Assembly: GCA_022360655.1 (NCBI GenBank)
Contig: JAKSCK010000079.1
Location: forward strand, 1-54,578
Origin: Spirochaetales bacterium
Lineage (GTDB): Bacteria; Spirochaetota; Spirochaetia; DSM-2461
Reading direction: 5' to 3'
Length of the DNA: 54,578 bases
Under the pieces are notes generated by a model. The model had not been told where the DNA came from and did no database searches. It saw only the letters and a program-made list of their open reading frames with translations. A program made the translations under genes and the position numbers. Shown here one piece after another: positions 24,536 through 33,256 of the stretch (positions are counted from its first letter, which is position 1; every line of letters begins with the position of its first letter).

Positions 24536-27383
24536 GGCTGTCTGCCTTTGTTTTCGAGTGGTCAAAATCCCCTTCGATACCCAACATGAGGCGTAATTCA
24601 TTTAAATCGTGTGGGCAATTTTCATCATCATGTCGTCCCAGAACGGCATAAATCTGTTGTGGTTCTGATTTCCCCTTGACCTTGATGGCCTGCATTGGAA
24701 TGAGAGAAAACAGTCCTTCTACTCGGTCTGCTGTAGATTGAGAGATGAGAATATCGGTTCCCATTGGTTTGTTCAGCGCCTCAATTCGGCTTGCAAGATT
24801 GACGGTATCTCCCATATGGGCCCATTCTTCTTTTGCCGAACCTCCACCCATCATACCAACTGTAGCAGGTCCTGAATTGAGACCGCAGCCAATTTGGAAT
24901 GTGGGTCGATTCCCTGTGCCTCGTCCATTGTTGAACTCTAAAAGGGCTCGGCGCATCATCAGAGCCCCATTGATGGCATTTTCAGCTGGATTGGGTAAAT
25001 CCTGCATGCTACCCCAAACGGCCATCACAGCATCACCTATGAATTTGTCTACAGTGCCTTGAGTTTCTTCCACACAGGGAACCATCACTTGGAAGTATTC
25101 TGAAAGATTATCCAATACCAGTTGGGGATCTCCCATGGCTTCGCTCATCGATGTAAAACCCCGAACATCGGAGAAAAAAACCGTGACATCTTTGGTTTCT
25201 GCATTTTCTGGTAAGGTATCATCCGCAATCATTCGAGCCACTTGGGGATTCACAAATTTGCTGGTTCGTTCCTGGAGTCGATCAACCTTCTCAAGCTCAG
25301 GAATCATATTGATGAAGTTTCTTGTGAGTTGTCCCACTTCATCCCCACTTTTGGGTTTAATGGATATGTTGTAGTTACGCGCTTTGATTTGGCGTGTGGC
25401 TAGAGCCAGTTCTTTCAAAGGTGTGGATATGCGTCGAGAGAAGTGGAACACACCCAAAATGGCCAGGGAGAGGATGGCCCCAAGAAGGTAAAGATTCAGC
25501 CGTTGGATTTCTGTGACGACAGCAAAGGCCTCATCATAGGGTACCGTGGTGACCACACCCAGATTTCCTATAGGAATAAGAGAGTAGGAGCCAATGAAAC
25601 CAATGTTTTCCCCATTCAATTCTTCTTCAAAAAGAATCTGACCCTCACTCAATCCTTGAGAGTACATCTCTTGGAAAATATGAGAATTTTTAACGTTATC
25701 CCCGCCAAAAATCAGGGTAAAATCTGGATGAGCGAGAACCTCCCCATCCGCATTCACAATCATGGTTGTTGTGAATCCTTCTTGAATGCGTACACTTTCA
25801 ACAAGTCCTTCTCCCACATCGGCAAGAACCACCAAGGTGCGTCGTTCTGTTCCAACTAAGAAGGGGGCTGTTAGGGCAAGTACTGGGGATTCAATATGAT
25901 CCATCAAAGGGGACACATTAAAAACTAAAGTTTCCCCGGACTTTGACCGTTCAATTTCGACATCACGAATTGAGAGTATTCGATTGATCATGGCGCCTTC
26001 ATCGGCAATTCGGTTTGATCGGAACCAGTCTCGGTTTGAAAAAGCCACACCGGTTCCAGGAACCCCGACATACACCAAGGACCGATCATTCGCAAAGAAG
26101 TCATCCACAAGGCTGCCTGAGTCTCGTGATGCGGCTCCCACTTGAAAAAGGAGGTTTGCAGAATCAAAAAGCCGAACAATTTCCCGTTCTGCCTGCTGTC
26201 CCACAATGCGACTCAGTGAAACATTTGTGTCTCGGACCATATGCTCAATCTCTTGTCTAAAAAAGAAAATAGCAAGTGATGTCAGAGTGGTCATAGACAC
26301 AATGATGATGGTGGACACAATGATGATGAGTTTTGCTCCTACCGGAAAACGGATTTTCAAATCGCGGTTTCGTATTCGTTTTCTTTGCGAGCGTTTTCGT
26401 TTTTTTCCTTCATCAACCGGTTCTAATGTTGCAGGCTCTCCTGCGTCAAATCTGAGACTGGAGGTGGCATCATCATTCAAAGACCGGGATGGACGGGGAG
26501 GTGTATGATATTGAGGAACGGTCTGCCGCGGTTGTAACGGTTTTGTCTGATTTAAGGGCGGCGAGAGGGTTGATTGCTCTGGAACATGCAAAGTGCGAAT
26601 CAGTCGTCCTTTCAAATGCCTGTGCTTGAGCCAGGCTTCTGGTGGAAGCAGTGTATCTAAAACCACATAATACGGGCGTCTTGCTTGATCCGATTTAAAT
26701 TTATCCCAGGGAATGGCCAAGGGGCCATGAAGCAAAATTTCCTCTTCATCATGGGCCGATTCTAGGACCTGAGCAATTTCATGGAGTTCCAATTGCAACG
26801 CGGAAAGATTCAAATACACAATGGACATGTACCGTTCTTTTCTATGGCGTGAAGAGGCAAAGGAAGGAATCGTGAGGGCATGGTGAAATTCTGCATCTCC
26901 CGTAACGGAAACACGTCGACAAGCAGAAATTTTATGAACATCCAGCTGCCGACGGCGGAACATTGATAACAAATCGTCAATCGGAACAGGGCGTGATAGA
27001 CGGGGAGGAGGGAGTACAGCCCCATGTTGGGCCTGATACACTCCAGGATCTTCTGGAATGATTCTGGCTTCCAAGAAATGGCGACATCGGTCAATGGCTG
27101 TTCCTAGGGCCTCGGTCAATTGTGTTGACCAGGGGCCAGGACTCTCTTGGATTTGTTGAATAAAGGCTGAGCTTAACGCAGCCACATCGGCAAGATCTGT
27201 TAATCCTAGAAAAGAGGCATGCCAATGCAGCATGCGGAGATGAGGAATGGCCGTCAGGAGAATGGTCTTATCTTTTTCATGACGGGCTTGGAACAAGGAT
27301 TCTTCGACAGCACCTTGTAACCGTTCTATGGCGTTCCAAAGCTTTGGGGTTTCCGCAGTCATGGGGTGTTGTGAGGCCTCCAT
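24504..27383 (-). CDS. Receptor-type class III adenylate/guanylate cyclase (HAMP-linked)
   Basis: 959 residues. Layout: ~350 residues of N-terminal sequence without signal peptide; a basic linker (KKRKRSQRKRIRNRD); TM1 (KLIIIVSTIIIVSMTTLTSL); a ~260-residue periplasmic sensor of Cache type; TM2 (LYLLGAILSLAILGVF); HAMP (RRISTPLKELALATRQIKAR ... GDEVGQL); and a catalytic domain at ~720-900. Metal-binding Asp residues are in FFSDVRGFTSM and DKFIGDAVMAVWG, the substrate Lys in VDKFIGD, and the Asn/Arg pair in TVNLASRIEALNK. It makes cAMP (or cGMP) from NTP in the cytoplasm in response to an external signal. Start choice is uncertain: ATG 27383 has TAGATT 8 nt before it and no Shine-Dalgarno, and TTG 27392 or ATG 27362 are alternatives. 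It heads the string cyclase, FecR, barrel, barrel. Confidence 0.93.
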   Translation of the reverse strand: MEASQHPMTAETPKLWNAIERLQGAVEESLFQARHEKDKTILLTAIPHLRMLHWHASFLGLTDLADVAALSSAFIQQIQESPGPWSTQLTEALGTAIDRCRHFLEARIIPEDPGVYQAQHGAVLPPPRLSRPVPIDDLLSMFRRRQLDVHKISACRRVSVTGDAEFHHALTIPSFASSRHRKERYMSIVYLNLSALQLELHEIAQVLESAHDEEEILLHGPLAIPWDKFKSDQARRPYYVVLDTLLPPEAWLKHRHLKGRLIRTLHVPEQSTLSPPLNQTKPLQPRQTVPQYHTPPRPSRSLNDDATSSLRFDAGEPATLEPVDEGKKRKRSQRKRIRNRDLKIRFPVGAKLIIIVSTIIIVSMTTLTSLAIFFFRQEIEHMVRDTNVSLSRIVGQQAEREIVRLFDSANLLFQVGAASRDSGSLVDDFFANDRSLVYVGVPGTGVAFSNRDWFRSNRIADEGAMINRILSIRDVEIERSKSGETLVFNVSPLMDHIESPVLALTAPFLVGTERRTLVVLADVGEGLVESVRIQEGFTTTMIVNADGEVLAHPDFTLIFGGDNVKNSHIFQEMYSQGLSEGQILFEEELNGENIGFIGSYSLIPIGNLGVVTTVPYDEAFAVVTEIQRLNLYLLGAILSLAILGVFHFSRRISTPLKELALATRQIKARNYNISIKPKSGDEVGQLTRNFINMIPELEKVDRLQERTSKFVNPQVARMIADDTLPENAETKDVTVFFSDVRGFTSMSEAMGDPQLVLDNLSEYFQVMVPCVEETQGTVDKFIGDAVMAVWGSMQDLPNPAENAINGALMMRRALLEFNNGRGTGNRPTFQIGCGLNSGPATVGMMGGGSAKEEWAHMGDTVNLASRIEALNKPMGTDILISQSTADRVEGLFSLIPMQAIKVKGKSEPQQIYAVLGRHDDENCPHDLNELRLMLGIEGDFDHSKTKADSHEVKYEILDS

Positions 27384-27488
27384 CCCTTTCAAATCTATGA
27401 ATAGGTCCTACTTATGGGTATCGGGGATGTCTGGCTAATAATCAATAATGACCCATTTAAAATCACCGATTTAGACAGAGCCCATCTC

Positions 27489-27517
27489 AAAAAAGAGGTC
27501 TCTTCCAACAGAGATCT
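27489..27517 (-). terminator. Rho-independent terminator of the chemotaxis receptor gene
   Basis: On the minus strand TCTCT and AGAGA (with flanking AG/CT pairs and one A-C mismatch, 27517-27496) close a GTTGGA loop, followed by a CTTTTTT run (A-run 27489-27494 on plus). It lies 40-60 nt past the receptor stop and separates it from the cyclase gene. Confidence 0.65.
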
Positions 27518-27556
27518 TCCCCAAGTAGCCGATATAAAAATGTTCAATCTCCTTTT

Positions 27557-29944
27557 TTACGTGGATTCTCCATCGGTTTTGAACCGTCCGACTTCCCGTG
27601 AAATTCCCGTAATGCTCTCGACAATATGCTGCACCTGTTCTTCTAAACCGGTGATGGTTCCCTCAATGCTCTTGGTGCCCTGGTCCACCTCTGTGATGGC
27701 AACTCCCATGTCTTTGGATAAATCCACCACATCCTTGAGAGACTGTTCCACCACCTTTCTGTCTTTTGTCATATCCATTGAACCATCCAGAACTTCTGAG
27801 CTAACCTGCCTCAATATTTCTACTGATTCTAATATCTCCCGAGATCCCTGGGACATCTCATCCATGGCCATGGACATCTCTCCAAGAGCATCCGCCATCT
27901 GTTCCACTTCTTCTTCCAAGGAGCTATACACGGTTTTTACTTCAACACTTTCAACAAGGAGTCGCTCAATGTCCCGCACATTCCCATCCAAGGATTCTTG
28001 AATCGATGCAGCGTTTTTCCCAGCGTTTTCAGCTAAGTCGCGCATTTCTCCTGCAACCACAGCAAATCCATCACCAGCATCACCAGCATGGGCTGCCTCT
28101 ATTGCAGCATTGATGGATAAAAGACTGGTTCGAGCTGCAATGGTGGATATCACAGATGCCATTCCCGTCATAGCTTCCTCAGCTCGTGATAAACTTTCTA
28201 TGCTTGTATTCATGGCTCCAAAGCGTCCACGGCAATCTGTTAGCATTCCACGTAAATCCTGAACGGCTTCCTTACGTTCCGTGCTGGTACGCGTGATATT
28301 GTTCAAGGATCCCAGCATCTCTTCCATTGCCGCAGAAGATTCTTCAACAGCTGCCGCTTGACGAGTGATTTGGTCTTCCAGGCGTGTGATGTTTCCTCCA
28401 ATTTGCTCAACGGCATTTTCTGAACCGTCAATGGAGCCCTGCAAGCCATGGAAGCGTTCGCGCACACTGGTCAGGCTTTGAGAAATTTGTTCCACTGCAG
28501 TACCTGTTTCTACTGTGGATTCTTTGAGTTGAAATTTCATGGTCTCCGCCTCTTCTGTGAGGCCTTTGATTCGGTCCATCAATTCGCAGACCGCTTGAGC
28601 TGCCGCATTCAGATGCTTGCCTTGTTGGCCAATCTCATCACCACCGGTGTATTCCAGTCGCTTTGTTAAATCGCCATGGGCTAGGTTTTCAGACCATGTG
28701 GCTACCGCATCAATGGGCTTGAGAATACGCCGGATCATCCCATATAAAATCAAGGCACCAAGTGCGGAGAAAGCGAGAGTCACAACAAGATACGCCCAAA
28801 GGGAATTTCGGAGTGTCAGAAAGGTTTCTTGTTCACGGGCGGCAGCGATGGCTTCAATGTCCCCAGGGTAAAATCCCGTTCCCACAACCCAGTTCCAGGG
28901 TTCAAAGGGACGAACAAATGCCGTTTTACTCTCTAGGACTCCAGGTAGTTCAGCCATAGGTTTCTCCCAAGAGTATTGAAGAAAACCGCCCCCTCCTAAC
29001 AGAGTGATATCATTGGCCATTGTGAAGAGGTTTTGCCCGAGATTGGTGGTTTCATATCGTGGGTCATTCAGAATGGTTCCTTCCAGCTCACTTTTAACAG
29101 GATGCATCACCATTTTGGGATAGGGGCTTGATGTATCATTAATCCAAAAGTATCCATTACCACCGGCGTATCGCATGTTACGGAGAATATCTTGGGCTGA
29201 TTGGCGGGAAATGCTGTCAGCATCATCCACATGAGTGCAGATTCCCAACACCCAGCCCCATTCAGGAAGAGCCCGAACATAAGTGAGACGGGGCTTTGCC
29301 GTGATGCTTCCGTCAGCCATGATTTTGGGCCAGCGATGATGAATGAATCCACTTTTCTGATCCTGTGCTATTCGAGACGCGGCTACAAAAAGGTTCTCTT
29401 TTCCACTTTCCCCTAGGCTTGAAGGTCCCTTTTCTACGGTAGAAAATTTTGCATCATCAAGAAATGTTCCAACACGGTCAGAAAGGTTTGGATGCATCAC
29501 CAGTTTGGGTTTGTTTTCAGGCGTGATGAGCCAGAGCATTCCATTCTCGCCATCAAAGCGGATGCTTCTGAGTTGATTGAGCGCTTGTTGACGGGCTAGT
29601 GCTGGGCTCAGTCGACCCTCTTGTCTTGCTTGGACAAGAGGGGAGAGGGAGCTCATGGCAGTTTCTGCAATTTGAATGAGTTGCTTTCCATCCCGTTGTT
29701 CAATCCACTGCGGATCAGAACTTCGTCGGTATTCTGCTTCTAATACTTCAATCGCCAATGTTACGGAATCTTGAATTTTCGCTTTCTCTGCTGCAATGCT
29801 TTCTTGCCGGTATCGCTGAATTCGCATCTCTGCATCGCGCAGAGTGGTGATCACATGGGCCAAAGCAAGTGTTGCAGCAGAGAGAAGAAGAATGGAAATG
29901 ACCGGAACCAAGAGTTTCTGTTTCAGGCGCCAGGTTTGGAACAT
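27557..29944 (-). CDS. Methyl-accepting chemotaxis protein with tandem Cache sensors
   Basis: 795 residues. TM1 (LLVPVISILLLSAATLALAHVI) is followed by a ~330-residue periplasmic region holding two related Cache-type modules. Both repeat the pattern ENGMLWLITPENKPKLVMHP / GNGYFWINDTSSPYPKMVMHP and GWVLGICTHVDD / NWVVGTGFYPGD, so this is an internal duplication. TM2 is SLWAYLVVTLAFSALGALIL, and a HAMP domain (RRILKPIDAVATWSENLAHG) follows. The signalling domain has the conserved tip ARTSLLSINAAIEAAHAGDA and GDGFAVVAGEMRDLAENAG, which contacts CheA/CheW. There is no C-terminal CheR-docking pentapeptide. ATG 29944 has an excellent AAGGAGA 6 nt upstream; a TATAAT lies at 29986-29981. It is transcribed apart from, but next to, the cyclase operon. 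Confidence 0.95.
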   Translation of the reverse strand: MFQTWRLKQKLLVPVISILLLSAATLALAHVITTLRDAEMRIQRYRQESIAAEKAKIQDSVTLAIEVLEAEYRRSSDPQWIEQRDGKQLIQIAETAMSSLSPLVQARQEGRLSPALARQQALNQLRSIRFDGENGMLWLITPENKPKLVMHPNLSDRVGTFLDDAKFSTVEKGPSSLGESGKENLFVAASRIAQDQKSGFIHHRWPKIMADGSITAKPRLTYVRALPEWGWVLGICTHVDDADSISRQSAQDILRNMRYAGGNGYFWINDTSSPYPKMVMHPVKSELEGTILNDPRYETTNLGQNLFTMANDITLLGGGGFLQYSWEKPMAELPGVLESKTAFVRPFEPWNWVVGTGFYPGDIEAIAAAREQETFLTLRNSLWAYLVVTLAFSALGALILYGMIRRILKPIDAVATWSENLAHGDLTKRLEYTGGDEIGQQGKHLNAAAQAVCELMDRIKGLTEEAETMKFQLKESTVETGTAVEQISQSLTSVRERFHGLQGSIDGSENAVEQIGGNITRLEDQITRQAAAVEESSAAMEEMLGSLNNITRTSTERKEAVQDLRGMLTDCRGRFGAMNTSIESLSRAEEAMTGMASVISTIAARTSLLSINAAIEAAHAGDAGDGFAVVAGEMRDLAENAGKNAASIQESLDGNVRDIERLLVESVEVKTVYSSLEEEVEQMADALGEMSMAMDEMSQGSREILESVEILRQVSSEVLDGSMDMTKDRKVVEQSLKDVVDLSKDMGVAITEVDQGTKSIEGTITGLEEQVQHIVESITGISREVGRFKTDGEST

Positions 29945-30066
29945 CGAAATCTCCTTCAAGGGAAAAGAGTTCGACAGTTTATTATATTCATTCCAAAATC
30001 AATTTCCTGTTGCCGTGTTTTATGCCCATCGACATGCCTCCCATAAATGAAATCATGGTCCTTCCG

Positions 30067-30096
30067 TTGAAAACCTCTCCTTGGATGGCCTAAAAT
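30067..30096 (+). promoter_or_regulatory. Sigma70 promoter of the HDAC-family gene, abutting its start codon
   Basis: TTGAAA (30067-30072), an 18-nt spacer, TAAAAT (30091-30096), then only 5 nt to ATG 30102. There is no Shine-Dalgarno. A leaderless message is the simplest reading. Confidence 0.6.
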
Positions 30097-30101
30097 CGGA
30101 C

Positions 30102-31100
30102 ATGGTTCTCTTTGATGTCAGTACACTTCTCGAATTTCCCCGTTATGGAATAGGCATTCCTGCCTTGGATTCACGTAAGTCTCGAACACTATCGTCTTTA
30201 ACAGAGCACCCCCTTCTTTCTCCCTTAAAAGAGCAATGGTTGCAAAGCGCCTATGACGATGTGTTCACTCTAGAGGATTTGCTCCGGGCCCATTCCCCAG
30301 AATATGCCAAGGGTTTTTTTGATCATCGAGCACAAGAGCGGCTTGTTGCTGGTTTTGAACTCCAAAATCCAGATGGTACTCGGAATCGCTGGAATCCAGA
30401 AGAAGCGGAATTGCCCCTTTCTCAAATGGTTCCGCCTTTACTCAAGGCCATGGCAGGAACCTATAAAGGAGCCAAAATCGCCCTTGAATCGGGTTTTTGC
30501 CATTTCCTTGGTGGGGGAACGCACCATGGGCATCATGATTTTGCCCATGGATTCTGTCCCATCAATGACGTGGCTGTTACTCTTCAAAAACTGCGCTTTG
30601 AATCCCGTATTCAACGAGCATGGGTGATTGATGTGGATGCACACAAAGGTGATGGAACCGCTGCCATCTTTCATAAGGACGATGGGGTTTATACCCTCAG
30701 TGCCCACATGGCCAGTGGATGGCCTCTTGATGGATCTCTCCCACCTCATCATCCCTCATGGATTCCCAGTTCCATCGATATTCCGATTGAAGCAGGAGAG
30801 GAGCATCAGTATCTCGAGCGTCTTCATGATGCGCTTCAAATCATGGCCCAATCTTCGCATGGTGCAGACATTGCTGTGGTTCTGGCTGGTGCTGATCCCT
30901 GGGAGCATGATGGACTTTCCTCATCTTCCCGTTTGAAACTGACAGAGGAACAACTCTTTGCTCGAGATCAGCTCATTAGTCAGTTTTTGGATTCTCAGGG
31001 ACTACCTTCTCTATGGCTCATGGCTGGAGGTTATGGAGAAGAGGCATGGAAAATCCATCGAAATTTCCTTCAATGGAAACTCCTCAAGCACGTCTCCTAG
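30102..31100 (+). CDS. Histone-deacetylase-family (arginase-fold) zinc hydrolase
   Basis: 332 residues. Family members remove acetyl or other acyl groups from lysines or polyamines using one Zn2+. The catalytic His pair and loop are in GGGTHHGHHDFAHGFCPIND (~residues 142-161). The metal ligands are in DVDAHKGDGT (Asp and His) and GADPWEHDGL (Asp), and the transition-state Tyr is in GGYGEE near the C-terminus. Lys replaces the second His of the usual DxDAHHGDG, closer to the class IV (HDAC11-like) branch. It has no signal peptide. Its end overlaps the convergent DNA glycosylase stop within a CTAG. The substrate is unknown. ATG 30102 was chosen because of the adjacent promoter; TTG 30081 lies upstream of the -10 box. 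Confidence 0.9.
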   Translation: MVLFDVSTLLEFPRYGIGIPALDSRKSRTLSSLTEHPLLSPLKEQWLQSAYDDVFTLEDLLRAHSPEYAKGFFDHRAQERLVAGFELQNPDGTRNRWNPEEAELPLSQMVPPLLKAMAGTYKGAKIALESGFCHFLGGGTHHGHHDFAHGFCPINDVAVTLQKLRFESRIQRAWVIDVDAHKGDGTAAIFHKDDGVYTLSAHMASGWPLDGSLPPHHPSWIPSSIDIPIEAGEEHQYLERLHDALQIMAQSSHGADIAVVLAGADPWEHDGLSSSSRLKLTEEQLFARDQLISQFLDSQGLPSLWLMAGGYGEEAWKIHRNFLQWKLLKHVS

Positions 31101-31705
31101 CGGCTCACCCAGGGATTCCCAGTAATCCAGTAGCGCCAAGGTGCATCAGGGTTTCTTTGTGGGCCCAACCCAATTCGGGGACCCTGGGATATTTTTTCTA
31201 AGAACGACCCCCAAGGGGGGGAGAGGGCAAAGTCTGGGGAATCAAAAGAGGTTCCATTCCGTTCCTTGCCCTGTATGCCAAAGGCTTGGCAGATTTTTCC
31301 AGGACCGTTGGTGAGGGAATACAAAGACGGACTGGGATGTTTTTGTTCTGCATCTGGAAAAGGGGTTCCGTATCGATTTTCCCAGAGTTGGGGAAGTCCA
31401 TTTAGGGGTTCAATTCCTCGAATCAGGATGGCTTCACCAATGCCTTCTTTTTGAGTCACCACATTAAGGCAGTAGTGTACACCGTAGATTTGATAAATAT
31501 ACGCATGGCCAGGAGGGCCAAACATGGCGGAATTCCTTGGCGTTTTTCCATGAAAGGAATGGGATGCTGGATCGTTCTGCAGGTAGGCCTCTGTTTCGAC
31601 AATGCGCCCTTCACACCCCCCAAGGTAAAGGCGACAACCCAGGAGCTGTTGGGCAATTCTTCGGGTATCCCCAAGAAAGAATTCCAGTGGAAGCGGATTA
31701 TTCAT
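31097..31705 (-). CDS. 3-methyladenine DNA glycosylase, AAG/MPG family
   Basis: 202 residues. The enzyme flips out and removes alkylated or deaminated purines (3-methyladenine, hypoxanthine) to start base excision repair. The family core is complete: EGRIVETEAYLQNDPASHSF (~residues 32-51, with the catalytic Glu), RNSAMFGPPGHAYIYQIYGV (the intercalating Tyr loop) and HYCLNVVT. LIRGIEPL, TNGPGKICQAF and PRIGLGP near the end complete it. Length matches bacterial members. It ends convergent with the HDAC-family gene, the two stop codons sharing CTAG. No good Shine-Dalgarno precedes ATG 31705. A 71-nt structured element lies 43-113 nt upstream. Confidence 0.95.
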   Translation of the reverse strand: MNNPLPLEFFLGDTRRIAQQLLGCRLYLGGCEGRIVETEAYLQNDPASHSFHGKTPRNSAMFGPPGHAYIYQIYGVHYCLNVVTQKEGIGEAILIRGIEPLNGLPQLWENRYGTPFPDAEQKHPSPSLYSLTNGPGKICQAFGIQGKERNGTSFDSPDFALSPPWGSFLEKISQGPRIGLGPQRNPDAPWRYWITGNPWVSR

Positions 31706-31747
31706 GACAACTCATGTTCATTGGAAGAATGTGGAAAACAAAGAAGA

Positions 31748-31818
31748 ACGTCCTCGGGAGGAGAGAAGATGGGGGCAATTCGACCGCGCCTTCGCGAATC
31801 ACCCCTCCCCGAGGACGT
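31748..31818. other. Strongly structured 71-nt inverted-repeat element between mgtE and the DNA glycosylase gene
   Basis: Outer arms ACGTCCTCGGGAGG and the matching inverted copy at the far end pair over 14 bp with a single-base bulge. Nested inside, ATTCG/CGAAT and CGCG/CGCG arms form a second hairpin around GAAGG-type loop sequence. Read on the minus strand it follows the mgtE stop by ~70 nt and is followed by a T-rich stretch (TTCTTCTTTGTTTT), so it may be a terminator with a large folded loop. It could also be a leader element of the glycosylase gene or a small RNA. I recognise no known riboswitch or ncRNA family. Confidence 0.55.
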
Positions 31819-31888
31819 CCCTGAACTCACTCTAGTAGAATGAACAGTCGATTTCCAATAATTGGTGAAATTTCCCTGAACCCACATG

Positions 31889-33229
31889 CTAGGACAGAAG
31901 AATCTTTGAAACCTCAAAATAAACAGAGAGTCCAGCAACATCAATGAGGGTGGACATCAAAGGGCCGGCTGCAACAGCTGGATCACCACCAAAACGGTCA
32001 ATGATGAACGGAACAACACATCCCAAAAGGGAGGCAAAAAGTACCACCGAGCTCAAAGAAACGGCCAAGGCCACAGCTTCCACAAGATGAACACCAGGTG
32101 GCAGGAGAATGCTTCGGAGAAAAATCACCAAACCAGTGGCCAATCCAATCACAAGTCCCGTTAAGGCCTCCTTTACCAGAGCTTTACCTATGAGATCTGG
32201 ATGGAGATGGCCGGTTGCCAGTCCTCGAATCATCAGAGTAGAAGACTGTGTTCCTGAATTTCCTCCCGTTTGGGTGATGACAGGTATGAAGAGAGCCAAA
32301 AAAGCAAAGCGTGCAATCAAGTCTTCATAAAGGGCCAGCACATTGGTGGTAACCGTTCCTGCCAGAAGAAGCAAAACCAGCCAGGGGAGGCGCCGTTTGA
32401 TGAGCCGGGGAATGGATGATTCAAGATACTCTTCCGCATCACCACCAATGGCACTCATACGGTACACATCTTCACTCTGTTCCTCTCGGATAACATCAAT
32501 CATGTCATCAAAGGTGACAATACCAAGAAGGCGGTTCCATCGGTCCACAACTGGGAGGGCAATTAATCCATGATCTTCCAGAACTTTAGCGGTTTCTTCT
32601 TGGTCGGTGTCATCCCGAACCGTCACCACGTTCCGTTCCATGATTTCCACAATCTTTTTTCCATCAGCAGCAAAAAGGATTTGCCGGAGGGAAACCACGC
32701 CGCTCAGACGTTGAAGTCCATCCACAACATAGACGTAATAGATGGTTTCTAACTCTTCTGGGGCTCGCCTGAGAAAAGCCAAGGCTTGACCGGCTGTGAG
32801 ATCGGCTCGAATGGCGGCATAGCGGGTGGTCATCAAACCAGCCGCATCATCATCATCAAAACGCAGAAGGAATTCCGCTTCTTTTCGGGCTTCCTCACTC
32901 AGGTGCCCAATCACATCGGTTCGAACCTGGGGAGAGACCGACTGGATGAGGTCCACCAAATCATCGGGATCCATCTTCTCTAATAGATTCCGCGTGGCCT
33001 GTTCTGAAAGAGCCACCACCAGATTCTGCTGATCTGTTGAAGGAAGCTCTGAAATCAATTCACTGCGCATTTCTTGGTTGAGAGCCAAGAACACTTCCAG
33101 GGACTGTTTATCATCAAGTTCATACCAGCCATCTGCCAAATCGGCCACGGTGTAATCTTTGACGGCTTCACGGAGGATGGCATCGTCTTCTTCTACAAGC
33201 CTGACTAAGCTGTCCATTGGTTCGCCCAT
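31889..33229 (-). CDS. mgtE: Magnesium transporter MgtE
   Basis: 446 residues, the usual MgtE length. It is an inner-membrane Mg2+ channel/transporter gated by cytosolic Mg2+. The N domain (~residues 1-130) is a helical superhelix (LEKMDPDDLVDLIQ, LRFDDDDAAGLMTT). Two CBS domains follow (~135-255: YYVYVVDGLQRLSGVVSLRQ and ALPVVDRWNRLLGIVTFDDM). Five transmembrane helices start at LPWLVLLLLAGTVTTNVLA. The pore signature ITQTGGNSGTQSSTLMIRGL is intact. The ATG at 33229 has a perfect AAGGAGGA ribosome site. I see no M-box riboswitch in the short 27-nt gap to murB, so it is probably cotranscribed with murB. Confidence 0.97.
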   Translation of the reverse strand: MGEPMDSLVRLVEEDDAILREAVKDYTVADLADGWYELDDKQSLEVFLALNQEMRSELISELPSTDQQNLVVALSEQATRNLLEKMDPDDLVDLIQSVSPQVRTDVIGHLSEEARKEAEFLLRFDDDDAAGLMTTRYAAIRADLTAGQALAFLRRAPEELETIYYVYVVDGLQRLSGVVSLRQILFAADGKKIVEIMERNVVTVRDDTDQEETAKVLEDHGLIALPVVDRWNRLLGIVTFDDMIDVIREEQSEDVYRMSAIGGDAEEYLESSIPRLIKRRLPWLVLLLLAGTVTTNVLALYEDLIARFAFLALFIPVITQTGGNSGTQSSTLMIRGLATGHLHPDLIGKALVKEALTGLVIGLATGLVIFLRSILLPPGVHLVEAVALAVSLSSVVLFASLLGCVVPFIIDRFGGDPAVAAGPLMSTLIDVAGLSVYFEVSKILLS

Positions 33230-33256
33230 GGCGTTCCTCCTTGTTGATTCATCTCT

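Noticed and set aside
31748..31818. Signal recognition particle RNA or another common ncRNA
   Set aside because: The conserved SRP GGAAG...AGCA loop is absent, and no tmRNA, RNase P or 6S features are seen.
33230..33256. M-box (Mg2+) riboswitch upstream of mgtE
   Set aside because: The gap to murB is only 27 nt and holds just the ribosome site; no M-box can fit.
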